Position numbers and translations under genes: made by a program. From NCBI GenBank assembly GCA_937921825.1, contig CAKZVK010000090.1, positions 1-33,960 on the forward strand: a stretch of 33,960 bases of DNA, read 5' to 3'. Positions 1 through 8,214 of the stretch are shown here, piece after piece (positions within the stretch are counted from its first letter, which is position 1; the number at the start of each line of letters is the position of its first letter). The notes beneath the pieces are model-generated. The model had not been told where the DNA came from and made no database searches. It was given only the letters and a program-made list of their open reading frames with translations. Source of the stretch: an uncultured Saprospiraceae bacterium. Its GTDB lineage: Bacteria; Bacteroidota; Bacteroidia; Chitinophagales; Saprospiraceae.

Positions 1-1031
1 TCCTGATTAGGTTCGTGTCTTGTCTTGGTCATATTATCTGCCACTACAGATGTCAATAAAGAATCTATAGCTCCTAACAAGGCTAAAGTCAAGGCAGTGA
101 ATATAAATGGAGAGACGCTAGAGAAACTAAATTCAGTTAAAATAGCCAAGTTAGGTAGAGGCATTCCACTAGGTATCTCCTCTATAGGTCTATAATCCAA
201 ACCAAGCAAAATGGCAGCCCCAGACATTACAAATAATGCGACCAAGGTGCTAGGTATAGAAGTTGTTATCTTCTTAAATCCAAAAATGATAACGATGGTA
301 CATAATGCGAGTATTAATTCTAACCAATTGATATTTTTAAAAGCCCTAGGCATAACTTTCAAAGACCCAATGACACCAGAGGCATCATTTCCCGCTAGGG
401 TTTTTGACTCTTTAAGGATTTGAGCTTGAGTGATCTCACCTGCTCTTGCTATTGTCTCTTTGAAATCTTCCAAGACTAGTATTCCTTCGCCTGCCTCTTC
501 TTTTAGAATATTTTCCAATATAATTTCCTCTGCGAAGGGTTTAAATCGGTCCACAAATTCTGCATCTTCTTTGGGATAATAGCCTATGGAAGGTAATATC
601 TGAGTCACTACTATTATGACCCCTATAGCTGTCATAAAACCAGAGACAACAGGGTATGGTATATATTTTATGTACTTGCCCAGTCCTATTATTCCAAGAA
701 CTATCTGCATCAGGCCAGCCAATAAGAAAACGGTCAGTATAGCTGGTAAGGCTTTGCTTACTTCACCATCAAAGGCCGCAACAATTCCTGCTATCACTAC
801 CATACTTACAGCTGTCATAGGCGCTGTAGGGCCAGATATCTGAGTATTAGTGCCACCAAATAAGGCGGCAAAAAAACTTATGAAAATTGCACCATAGAGA
901 CCTGCACTCGGTCCTAAACCTGAACTGACACCAAAGGCTAAGGCAAGAGGCAAGGCAACGATACCTGCGGTAATGCCACCAAAAAGATCTCCTTTGAAAT
1001 GCGAAAAGTTAAATCCAAACTTGTTTGTCAT
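1..1031 (-). CDS. SulP-family anion transporter, truncated by the window edge (N-terminal ~343 residues)
   Basis: This inner-membrane carrier of the SulP family (sulfate, bicarbonate or another anion) reads open off the left edge, so the C-terminus and any STAS domain are not visible. It starts MTNKFGFNFSHFKGDLFGG and continues ITAGIVALPLALAFG, the first SulP membrane segment. Further on come FGGTNTQISGPTAPM and, close to the window edge, the family signature ALLGAIDSLLTS followed by VADNMTKTRHEPNQ. Several hydrophobic segments match SulP topology. Residues of about 145-190 form a hydrophilic loop that is longer than I expect for the family. The substrate cannot be read from the sequence. The start is the only ATG ahead of the conserved first helix. 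It lies 168 bp downstream of the aspartic-protease gene on the same strand and may have its own promoter. Confidence 0.93.
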   Translation of the reverse strand, partial: MTNKFGFNFSHFKGDLFGGITAGIVALPLALAFGVSSGLGPSAGLYGAIFISFFAALFGGTNTQISGPTAPMTAVSMVVIAGIVAAFDGEVSKALPAILTVFLLAGLMQIVLGIIGLGKYIKYIPYPVVSGFMTAIGVIIVVTQILPSIGYYPKEDAEFVDRFKPFAEEIILENILKEEAGEGILVLEDFKETIARAGEITQAQILKESKTLAGNDASGVIGSLKVMPRAFKNINWLELILALCTIVIIFGFKKITTSIPSTLVALFVMSGAAILLGLDYRPIEEIPSGMPLPNLAILTEFSFSSVSPFIFTALTLALLGAIDSLLTSVVADNMTKTRHEPNQ

Positions 1032-1199
1032 TGATAGATTCTTAGGTCGAAAAATAGGTGGATAGTAAAAACTAGAAACACAAATTTATAAGTGAAAATC
1101 GTATGAAGCTAGTCTATATACTCGCCAATATACCTAAATGGGTAATATGCTTAATAGCTGGCTAGACGCAAAAATGAGAATAATCTTCTGAATGAAAGA

Positions 1200-2102
1200 T
1201 TACAAAATTAGATAGAGCATCTGAGACTCAATATCCAAAAGCAATTCACTTACGGGCAATTGTTCTATACTCAGAATGCCGGCAAAATTTACAGGAGTTT
1301 TATCGGCTAAGGCTGTAAAGCTTGCAATGCCAAACTGGAATTCTTTGACTCTCAGATTAGAGATAAGAACATCTGGGGCTTGATATATCTCTGAGTCCAT
1401 CTTTTCTACATCTGCTGTCACATATTCAAATGAATGTGATGCTAGCTCAAAAGACTCAGAATATTTAGCATGGAATCTAGAATCTAACATACTGACAGAG
1501 GCACCCGTATCGAGCATAAAGAGATGTTCTTCCTCACCTATTTTTAAAGGCACATAGATCAAATCATCTTTGATTTCTATGTTAGTAGTTATTGTTCTTT
1601 TGCCTGCAGTAAATCGACTTTTTGAATCTCTGCTGTATAACTGTATTACTTTGTTGAGGTTGTCAATATGGATAATCTCACTCGTAAAGAAGGAAGCGCC
1701 TATAATGCCTAAAAGATTCCCTTGAGCTAAGCCATTGAGATGTTCAAGGGAGCTCAGATAAGCAGGTTCGTTTTCAAAGACATAGCCTCCTATATTTAAT
1801 GCTGAAACCGTAGTAGAAAGAGCATTTATTTTACCTGAAAGTGTCTGGAACTCAGTAGTTGAAGCAGCAGATAAAGTGTCAGTGTTGTATATATCGCTAT
1901 TCAGTATTACGGCATCTGCTCCGCTATCAAAAATAAAATAGCCCGATTCGCCATTGCATGAGCCTTCTATCACAATAAGACCAGATTGGTTTGTAAATGG
2001 AATGCTATAGACTGCATCTACATCTTTTGCACTCACTGTATTGCATAAAAATGCAATTATCAAGCTGAGAAAGAAAGTAATATTGTGTGATAAAGAGGTC
2101 AA
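1200..2102 (-). CDS. Secreted protein with two retropepsin-like aspartyl protease domains
   Basis: An N-terminal signal peptide (residues 1-25, ending TVSA) precedes two retropepsin-like halves. The first has FDSGAD with catalytic D59 and a downstream hydrophobic-Gly element, LLGIIG (130-135). The second has LDTGAS with catalytic D198 and FAGIL (273-277). Retropepsins normally work as homodimers with one DTG per subunit; here both halves are in one chain, so it could fold as an internal dimer. This is inferred from motif order. The predicted location is periplasm or outer envelope. The substrate is unknown; the family label is clan AA aspartic protease or gag-polyprotein-like aspartyl protease. 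A run of 11-bp-spaced TAACAT-like repeats lies upstream at 2167-2209, suggesting phosphate control. Confidence 0.85.
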   Translation of the reverse strand: MTSLSHNITFFLSLIIAFLCNTVSAKDVDAVYSIPFTNQSGLIVIEGSCNGESGYFIFDSGADAVILNSDIYNTDTLSAASTTEFQTLSGKINALSTTVSALNIGGYVFENEPAYLSSLEHLNGLAQGNLLGIIGASFFTSEIIHIDNLNKVIQLYSRDSKSRFTAGKRTITTNIEIKDDLIYVPLKIGEEEHLFMLDTGASVSMLDSRFHAKYSESFELASHSFEYVTADVEKMDSEIYQAPDVLISNLRVKEFQFGIASFTALADKTPVNFAGILSIEQLPVSELLLDIESQMLYLIL

Positions 2103-2166
2103 AAACTAAGGTTTTATCGATAGATATACTCTAAAAATAAACCTATTAGGCCTTGAATCCAAGGAT

Positions 2167-2209
2167 TTGGTAACATTCAGTTAACATTGGCCTTATTTTC
2201 TGTTAACCT
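2167..2209. promoter_or_regulatory. Candidate Pho-box array upstream of the aspartic-protease gene
   Basis: GTAACAT (2170-2176) and TTAACAT (2181-2187) are direct repeats in exact 11-bp register, and TTAACCT (2203-2209) follows at twice that spacing. PhoB/PhoP response regulators are known to bind 7-bp or TTAACA-type direct repeats with an 11-bp period. The array lies 65-107 bp upstream of the minus-strand protease start. The only other neighbour is the 3' end of the TonB gene, so it can only serve the protease. Binding by a PhoB/PhoP homologue is inferred. Confidence 0.5.
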
Positions 2210-2239
2210 AGAGGCTGGCTACACAGTAACATATGAGTA

Positions 2240-2270
2240 TAAAAAAGCCTGCTAGGAATACTAGCAGGCT
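2240..2270 (-). terminator. Intrinsic terminator of the lipoprotein/TonB operon
   Basis: A perfect 10-bp stem, AGCCTGCTAG (2246-2255) with CTAGCAGGCT (2261-2270), encloses a 5-nt loop. Read on the minus strand it ends in a run of six T (complement of 2241-2246). It lies about 50 bp after the TonB gene stop codon. Confidence 0.88.
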
Positions 2271-2321
2271 CTAATTCATTCCTGAGGAATGGAAAAATTG
2301 CGTCTTATAATCTTTTGGATA

Positions 2322-5177
2322 TTAGATGAATCTATAACTCAATCCAAATGAGAATGCTCTTCCTCTATCGAAAAGCTCAAATATGGCTTCGTCATCAGAT
2401 TCATATCCTTGATAAAATTTCTTGTTTACTGATCCCAGTAAATTTCTAGCTCCGAAAGTGATTCTAGTTATATTATCGGCACCTAAGCTCTTAGATACTC
2501 TAAGGTCTAAGCTGTGGAAGCTATTACTGTAGACATCTGGTCTACCAAAGCCTGCAATCTTTAATGTCTTTCCTTGTACGTTGTAAGAAAGATTAGCCTC
2601 TAGACCAGCTTCTAATTTTGCATAGTTAAGGCCTGCATTGATTACATAAGGAGACTGATCTACTAGATCTCTAGTTGTGCTTGTAAGCTCTCCATCTCTT
2701 GCCGTGGACATAAAGCCATCTAGCTCTTGTTGGTTTTTAGTCACTCTACTCTTTACGAAAGTAGTATTCACATTAAGAGCTAGTCTGCCTGCATTCTCTG
2801 GTAGCAAGTTGAGATTTCTTCTGAACTCCAGTTCCAGACCAGCTACAGTAGCTGACTCTGCATTACGTGGTGTAAAAGTATTAGGCGAGGTAGCGTCAAA
2901 GGCTGTAAGCTCTATCGGGTTATCAAAAAACTTAAAGAAAGTACTGACAGAAAACATTTGGTTACTTGGTAAGAAGTACTCCCATCTTAAGTCAGTATTG
3001 ATGATTTTAGTATCATTGAGATCAATGTTCCCGATGAAGGTTCTTCCCGAGATTCTATCATCGATTTGAGCGATTGACTTCTCTTTGAATGTTGGTCTTG
3101 CTAGCGTTCTACTAGCACTAAATCTAAGATTCATCGTTCTTCCTGTGTCATCATTAGCTAGTGACTGCACTAAACTTAAACTCGGTAAGAAATCTAGCTC
3201 ATCAAGAACTAACCTATTATCATAAAAATCTGTCTGAGGGTCTATGATCACTTGCTTTCTTCCTGAGTACCAGTTCTGAGCTTTTTCTACTCTCAGACCG
3301 TAGATAGCCTTAAGAGAGTTAGAGATAGGAAAATCATGCATAGCGTAGGCAGCTGCGATATTTTGCTTAGCCTGATAGGTTTTAGACGGCTCATAAGCAC
3401 CATTGACGTAGGTTCCTTTTTTTGTTGCTGGTGTCCAATAATTATCTGCATAGAAAATCTCGTCAGGGTTACCTGTCAAGTCTACTGTGGCCGCTCGATG
3501 AAAGAAGAAGTTATAGTCTTGAATAAAGAAATCCCTTTCTCTCAACACATTGGCTAGTCCAAAGCTAAGTTTATGTTCTTTCTCTGCTTCTGAAGTAAAT
3601 GAATAAGCCGCATCGATCTTTCCAGAGTAATTGTTCTCATCTAGATATCTCCATGTTCTTGTCGGTACTCCTGCAGTACTCGCATTAATCTCATACTCGA
3701 AAGTCTCATCATGAATTTCATATGGTGTCAATCTGATGTCAGGCTCGGTCATCTTAGAGATTGTCGGACTGAACTTCCAATCGATTTTTAGCTTGTCATT
3801 ATTATTAGTATGACTACCCGCAATCAAGAAATTATTGACAGCTCTTTCTGAGTACTCAAGGTTATTCAATGCTACTAGAGATTGATTCGTATTCTTTCTT
3901 GTGCTAGAAATCATGGCAGCTCGACTCTCTCCATTTTGTATACGCATACCCATGAGGGAGATTTTATGATTATCATTTTTGATCGCCATACCTAAGACCG
4001 TATTCCAGATAACACTTGAGATTCCTAACTCACCGACATCTGACTTATCAGCTGCTAATCCGAAAATAGTTCTGTCTTCGTTCTTTCTATACTCACCAAA
4101 TTCTAAGTTATCAAAGTACTCTGTCTCTGCTCTATAGCTCGCACCCACTGTATAGCCAAAGTCAAATTTATTGAGCTTTACTTGATCTCCGTATGATAGA
4201 GCTATGTTGCTATTCACGCCATTTTGCTTTCGCATGGTAGACATCGTATTAGAAAAGCTCGATGTCAATTGGGTAAGTTCTACATTGTTATCTGTTCTAG
4301 AAGGTATTACAAAATCCGGATCAGAATCAATCTTCAGTGCCCTGCTCCCATCATCAAAACCTAAGAGATCTGTAGCCCCTCCTTTATAGGTTAAGAAATT
4401 GCTATTCAAATGCATAGAAGGATTATAGCCGATTCCAAGTGAAGCTGTAAAAGTCTTCTCATCAGGAAAGTCTTTAGTTACTATATCTACCATACCCCCT
4501 ACAAAATCCCCAGAAAGGTTCGGCGTAAAAGATTTGAAAACAAGAAGATTGTCTACAATATTAGTAGGAAAAAGATCCAACTGAACTGAGTTCTTATCTG
4601 GATCCAAGCCAGGTATATCCATTCCGTTAAGTATTGTTCTAGAATATCTATCACCCAGTCCTCTAACCACTACATGCTTTCCGCTCTGTACAGATACTCC
4701 AGTTACTCTCTTGATTGCAGATCCCACATCACCGTCTCCAGATTTTTTGATAGCCTGAGATGAGACACCATCTAAGAGCCCTGGAGCTCTCTTCTGTATA
4801 GTCATAAGAGCTGCTTCCGTATTTCTAATGGCCTTAGCAGTAACTACGATTTCGTCTATTACCTCTCCTTCTTCTTTCAATACGAGGTCTAGTTCTGTAA
4901 CCTGACCTGCGAGTACTTCTACTGCCTCTATGACAAGATCAGCATAGCCTATATAAGAAGCCGTGATTGTATATGTTCCTACAGCAACCTCATGGCTGTA
5001 TGTCCCATCCAGTTCTGTCGAAAAGCCTTCTCCAGTTTCTTGAATGATGACATTGGCAAAAGGAACTGTCATTCCTGATTCATCTGTCATTGTTCCTGAT
5101 ATTGTCCCTGTCTGAGCAATAATCAGTGAAGAAACAAGAGAGAAAATACAGATTAAAAAAACTTGCAATTTTTCCAT
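2322..5177 (-). CDS. TonB-dependent outer-membrane receptor with N-terminal carboxypeptidase-regulatory-like domain
   Basis: This outer-membrane active transporter is energised by TonB-ExbBD. A signal peptide (1-21, ending IIAQ) is followed by a carboxypeptidase-D regulatory-like beta-sandwich (about 22-112, with VPFANVIIQETG and GTYTITASYIGY). A plug domain follows (about 120-235, with VVRGLGDRYSRTILNG and SGDFVGGMVDIVTKDF), and a 22-strand-type barrel runs to the C-terminal aromatic residues (LSYRFI). Its 951 residues are normal for the family. It is the second gene of an operon with the lipoprotein at 5209-6636 (31-bp gap), and a strong terminator follows it. The ligand cannot be read from the sequence. 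The neighbouring porin, Na+/phosphate transporter and Pho-like boxes suggest a phosphorus-containing substrate, which is inference. Confidence 0.93.
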   Translation of the reverse strand: MEKLQVFLICIFSLVSSLIIAQTGTISGTMTDESGMTVPFANVIIQETGEGFSTELDGTYSHEVAVGTYTITASYIGYADLVIEAVEVLAGQVTELDLVLKEEGEVIDEIVVTAKAIRNTEAALMTIQKRAPGLLDGVSSQAIKKSGDGDVGSAIKRVTGVSVQSGKHVVVRGLGDRYSRTILNGMDIPGLDPDKNSVQLDLFPTNIVDNLLVFKSFTPNLSGDFVGGMVDIVTKDFPDEKTFTASLGIGYNPSMHLNSNFLTYKGGATDLLGFDDGSRALKIDSDPDFVIPSRTDNNVELTQLTSSFSNTMSTMRKQNGVNSNIALSYGDQVKLNKFDFGYTVGASYRAETEYFDNLEFGEYRKNEDRTIFGLAADKSDVGELGISSVIWNTVLGMAIKNDNHKISLMGMRIQNGESRAAMISSTRKNTNQSLVALNNLEYSERAVNNFLIAGSHTNNNDKLKIDWKFSPTISKMTEPDIRLTPYEIHDETFEYEINASTAGVPTRTWRYLDENNYSGKIDAAYSFTSEAEKEHKLSFGLANVLRERDFFIQDYNFFFHRAATVDLTGNPDEIFYADNYWTPATKKGTYVNGAYEPSKTYQAKQNIAAAYAMHDFPISNSLKAIYGLRVEKAQNWYSGRKQVIIDPQTDFYDNRLVLDELDFLPSLSLVQSLANDDTGRTMNLRFSASRTLARPTFKEKSIAQIDDRISGRTFIGNIDLNDTKIINTDLRWEYFLPSNQMFSVSTFFKFFDNPIELTAFDATSPNTFTPRNAESATVAGLELEFRRNLNLLPENAGRLALNVNTTFVKSRVTKNQQELDGFMSTARDGELTSTTRDLVDQSPYVINAGLNYAKLEAGLEANLSYNVQGKTLKIAGFGRPDVYSNSFHSLDLRVSKSLGADNITRITFGARNLLGSVNKKFYQGYESDDEAIFELFDRGRAFSFGLSYRFI

Positions 5178-5208
5178 TAATCTAAATTGTGTTTGAATGT
5201 ATTAAGTC

Positions 5209-6636
5209 TTATAAATTATTAGTTGCTGAGATCCATGACCATCCTAAGAATGGCGCTGGGTCTGCTCCTCTTGTTGGAGAATCTACCACTATATTACCCG
5301 ATGAAGACAAAAGATTCTCTATGGCTACCTGCTGATCATTACTAATCATGCAAGGCTCATCGCCGTCACAATCTCTATCTCCATAGACAGTAGTCCAGTC
5401 AGAGAAATTTCTATTGCCCACCCATTCTGAAGCTTCTATGCTTAGGTTCCCAGCAATGTAATTAGTATAGGAATCGGACTTCTCAGTGGAGCAATCAGAA
5501 GCATCACATGAATGACGAATCTTTATGTTGTCTCCAAAACCTCTCCATGAAGCATTTCTGATGACACCTTGAGTTTTTGACTTTAAGTCCGCTGCGGTAT
5601 CCGTCTCCCCATCTTTATCTATTAGAGTAATATCTTGTATAGTAAAAAAGCCATCTGTAAGAGAACCCTCTGGTCCATCTATCTCTATAGCGTTATCTCC
5701 AGCGGTAGCTCCAGAAGTAATAACGATGGCATTAGTAATAGTGCCTGCATAGTTCTGATCGATATCCAGACCGTCATCTTCTCCATATGCTACGCATACG
5801 TTAGTACAGTTCACCGTACCACCGAACCACTCTATCCCGTCATCTAGATTAGCTACTACTTCTATATTCTCTACGACGGTGCCATTACCTACACCACCGA
5901 AAGTGATACCATTCAGCTCATTGTCTCCTCCTATCACGATACCTCCATGTCTTACAGATATATACTTGATGACTCCTGAGTTATCTGCAGGATCATCTCC
6001 ACCATATCTCCCAAAAGTATCATCGGCTGGGATACCTTCGATTTGTGCGACATTATCACCATCTGCGGCTGATATAGGTGCCTTTCCTAAGATGACAACT
6101 CCACCCCACAATTGATTATCTGCTTCTGTAAGATTAGGGCTGACGATCATTCCCGGCTCTATCTCATCCTTAACTGAAGTAAATATTATAGGCTCATCTG
6201 CTGTACCATTAGCCATTATTGCGGCTCCTTGTGCTACTATTAATGCTGAGGCCAATGAGCCTGTTGCATTCTCTGCCTTTATTACTGTACCTGCTTCTAT
6301 CGTAAGTGTATTACCCGCATCTACTACGACCTTGCCATTCAGTACATAGATATTATCCTTAGTCCATACTTCTCCAGCTGAGGTAAATCCTGATTTTACT
6401 ACTTGAGGAAATTCAGAGTTGACATTAGGATCTGTTATACAATCACAGTCTGCTGTAAGGATTTCACCTTCAGCACATGTCAAGCCTGCACAAGGTTCTG
6501 TCTGAACACAGTCACAATTAATGTCTTGTATAAATCCAGTAGGACAAGTATTATCACATAATTCATCCGAACAGGATACTTGTATTAATGCAATTAGAAA
6601 AGCTAGTGTGAGTTTTAGATAAGTTCTCATTTTCAT
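5209..6636 (-). CDS. Cys-rich beta-rich lipoprotein, partner of the TonB receptor
   Basis: A signal peptide ends in a lipobox-like IQVSC (Cys23), suggesting an outer-membrane lipoprotein. Residues 23-71 hold two short Cys-rich EGF-like modules (CPTGFIQDINCDC and CAEGEILTADCDC). The remaining ~400 residues are rich in Gly, Asp and Asn, with repeated short strands such as LNGKVVVDAGNTLTIEAGTVI and GVVENIEVV-like segments; this looks like a parallel beta-helix. Proteins of this kind occur beside TonB receptors in Bacteroidota and are thought to act as surface partners for ligand capture, although no enzymatic motif is visible. It is the first gene of the operon. The upstream region carries a TAnnTTTG -7 element and Pho-like boxes. 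MKMRT is the first ATG; the internal MRT start is an alternative. Confidence 0.8.
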   Translation of the reverse strand: MKMRTYLKLTLAFLIALIQVSCSDELCDNTCPTGFIQDINCDCVQTEPCAGLTCAEGEILTADCDCITDPNVNSEFPQVVKSGFTSAGEVWTKDNIYVLNGKVVVDAGNTLTIEAGTVIKAENATGSLASALIVAQGAAIMANGTADEPIIFTSVKDEIEPGMIVSPNLTEADNQLWGGVVILGKAPISAADGDNVAQIEGIPADDTFGRYGGDDPADNSGVIKYISVRHGGIVIGGDNELNGITFGGVGNGTVVENIEVVANLDDGIEWFGGTVNCTNVCVAYGEDDGLDIDQNYAGTITNAIVITSGATAGDNAIEIDGPEGSLTDGFFTIQDITLIDKDGETDTAADLKSKTQGVIRNASWRGFGDNIKIRHSCDASDCSTEKSDSYTNYIAGNLSIEASEWVGNRNFSDWTTVYGDRDCDGDEPCMISNDQQVAIENLLSSSGNIVVDSPTRGADPAPFLGWSWISATNNL

Positions 6637-6651
6637 TTTTTATTTACAATG

Positions 6652-6659
6652 CAAAAGTA
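6652..6659 (-). promoter_or_regulatory. Bacteroidota -7 element for the lipoprotein/TonB operon
   Basis: The minus strand reads TACTTTTG, matching TAnnTTTG, 16 bp upstream of the lipoprotein start. No clear -33 TTTG is present, but a Pho-like repeat pair (6690-6707) begins about 31 bp further upstream, as expected for an activator-dependent promoter. Confidence 0.55.
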
Positions 6660-6689
6660 TTGGCCACATCTAATCTTAAAATGATGCCT

Positions 6690-6740
6690 ACGTTAAATGA
6701 ACATTAAGAAAAATCTACAGGATTAACATGCGGTTAATAT
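6690..6740 (-). promoter_or_regulatory. Candidate Pho boxes facing the lipoprotein/TonB operon
   Basis: On the minus strand TTAATGT (6707-6701) and TTAACGT (6696-6690) are in 11-bp register. A second pair, TTAACAT (6723-6729) and TTAATAT (6734-6740) on the plus strand, is also spaced 11 bp. The TTAA core is self-complementary, so the strand of the second pair is ambiguous. They fill the space upstream of the -7 element at 6652-6659. Confidence 0.5.
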
Positions 6741-6780
6741 TGGAAGACTTGACCTCTATTTTCCATCCAAATACAATTAA

Positions 6781-6922
6781 TTATCATAGGCTTAATATTC
6801 AGGTAACAAACAGATGTTAGCTTTGAGTCAAGCCAAGGATGGAATAGATTTTTTCTGGACAATTGAATTGAAGCCATTCTTGGCCTTCTTATTAGTTGGA
6901 AAGCATAACATTGAGTTAACAA
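6781..6922 (+). promoter_or_regulatory. Candidate Pho boxes facing the porin/Na-phosphate operon
   Basis: A triple repeat in exact 11-bp steps occurs at 6781 (TTATCAT), 6792 (TTAATAT) and 6803 (GTAACAA). A second pair lies at 6905 (ATAACAT) and 6916 (TTAACAA), again 11 bp apart. The second pair ends nine bases before a weak -7-like TACTTTCA (6931-6938). This resembles the known geometry in which a Pho box replaces the upstream promoter element. Both the regulator and its activity are inferred. Confidence 0.5.
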
Positions 6923-6970
6923 TGGATTACTACTTTCACCTCCGTTTTTAATAATCAATCAATTGTCCAA

Positions 6971-8182
6971 ATGATAAAGCACTTTTTGTGTACAATCTCT
7001 GTACTCCTTTTTCTCATAATTAGCACTCCTCTTTCTGGCCAATTTGTACCAGCAAAATTTGGTAAAGGCCTCAGATTCAATGGTGTAGACTCCTCATTTT
7101 ATCTCAAGCTTGGTTTTAGGTTTCAAAATCTCATAGTTGCCGACTGGGACTTAGCAGATGAAGCAGAATCATACACAGCGGCTAATGATGTCAATGCTTT
7201 TGTGAGAAGATCAAGACTAAAATTCGATGGATGGGCATTTACACCTAAACTGCAATATAAACTAGAGCTCTCTCTTTCTAATAGAGACAACGGTGGAGGT
7301 GGAAACAAAAGTGAATTTGGTAATGCCGCTAATACGATCCTAGATGCTCATGTTACCTACAATTTCTATAAAGGATTCTCGGTAAGATTCGGTCAAGGGA
7401 AGCTCGCTGGTAACAGAGAACGGGTAATCTCTTCTGGTAATCTACAATTTGTAGATCGATCTCGATTGAACTCTAGATTTACAATAGATCGTGATGTGTT
7501 TATACAACTTAGCCACAAACATACTCTGGGAGATAATTTCATAGTAAAAGAAAGTGCCTCTATTGCTTCAGGAGAAGGTAAGAATCATTTGACTGGATAC
7601 AATGGTGGATTTGGGTATACCTATAGATTAGAATTCTTGCCTTTTGGTAGTTTCCAATCCAAAGGTGATTATGTAAACTCCGCTATTAAAAGAGAAAGTA
7701 CTCCAAAGCTTGCAGTTGGCTTCACCTACGATGACAATAGAAAGGCGGGAAGAGAAAGAGGTCAGAAAGGTGACTTCATCTACAATAGTGCTGGAGAAAT
7801 TACAGGAAAGAATCTAAGCACCTTCTTTGCTGATTTAATGTTCAAATATCAGGGTCTATCCGTTATGTTTGAATACGCTGATAAGGCTGCAGATGGAGGA
7901 CCTAATGTCATAGATATAGACGATTCAATCATAGGAACCTACTATACTGGATCGGCCTACAATATTGCAACAGGCTATATGTTCAAGAATAACATAGAAT
8001 TGGCGGTGAGGTATACTGATGTAAAAGCAGATACTGCTACAGATGAAAAACATTATACTTTCGGACTAAACAAGTTCTTTGTTGGTCATAAATTGAAGAT
8101 TCAAACGGACTTCTCACTAATAGATAGAGCAGATAGACAGAATACAGCGATGTGGAGAACACAAGTAGATATACACTTCTAA
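6971..8182 (+). CDS. OprO/OprP-like phosphate-selective porin
   Basis: This predicted outer-membrane beta-barrel channel allows anion (phosphate or polyphosphate) entry to the periplasm. A signal peptide (1-24, ending PLSGQ) is followed by GKGLRFNGVDSSFYLKLGFRFQ, typical of the O/P porin family start in Bacteroidota. Arg/Lys-rich strands follow (VNAFVRRSRLKFDGWAF, GFSVRFGQGKLAGNRERV, RSRLNSRFTIDRD), and the chain ends with the aromatic residue expected for BAM recognition (QVDIHF). Its 403 residues are usual. The Na+/phosphate cotransporter gene follows after 32 bp, so the two probably form an operon for outer- and inner-membrane steps of phosphate uptake. Pho-like repeats lie directly upstream. 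Substrate selectivity is inferred from family and context. Confidence 0.88.
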   Translation: MIKHFLCTISVLLFLIISTPLSGQFVPAKFGKGLRFNGVDSSFYLKLGFRFQNLIVADWDLADEAESYTAANDVNAFVRRSRLKFDGWAFTPKLQYKLELSLSNRDNGGGGNKSEFGNAANTILDAHVTYNFYKGFSVRFGQGKLAGNRERVISSGNLQFVDRSRLNSRFTIDRDVFIQLSHKHTLGDNFIVKESASIASGEGKNHLTGYNGGFGYTYRLEFLPFGSFQSKGDYVNSAIKRESTPKLAVGFTYDDNRKAGRERGQKGDFIYNSAGEITGKNLSTFFADLMFKYQGLSVMFEYADKAADGGPNVIDIDDSIIGTYYTGSAYNIATGYMFKNNIELAVRYTDVKADTATDEKHYTFGLNKFFVGHKLKIQTDFSLIDRADRQNTAMWRTQVDIHF

Positions 8183-8214
8183 ACCAATCATAACTAAACT
8201 AACAAGCGATCAAA

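Noticed and set aside
6734-6958. A 74-codon minus-strand ORF in the spacer between the lipoprotein and porin genes
   Set aside because: It lies wholly over the repeat-rich regulatory region, has no recognisable domain and would sit across the divergent promoters.
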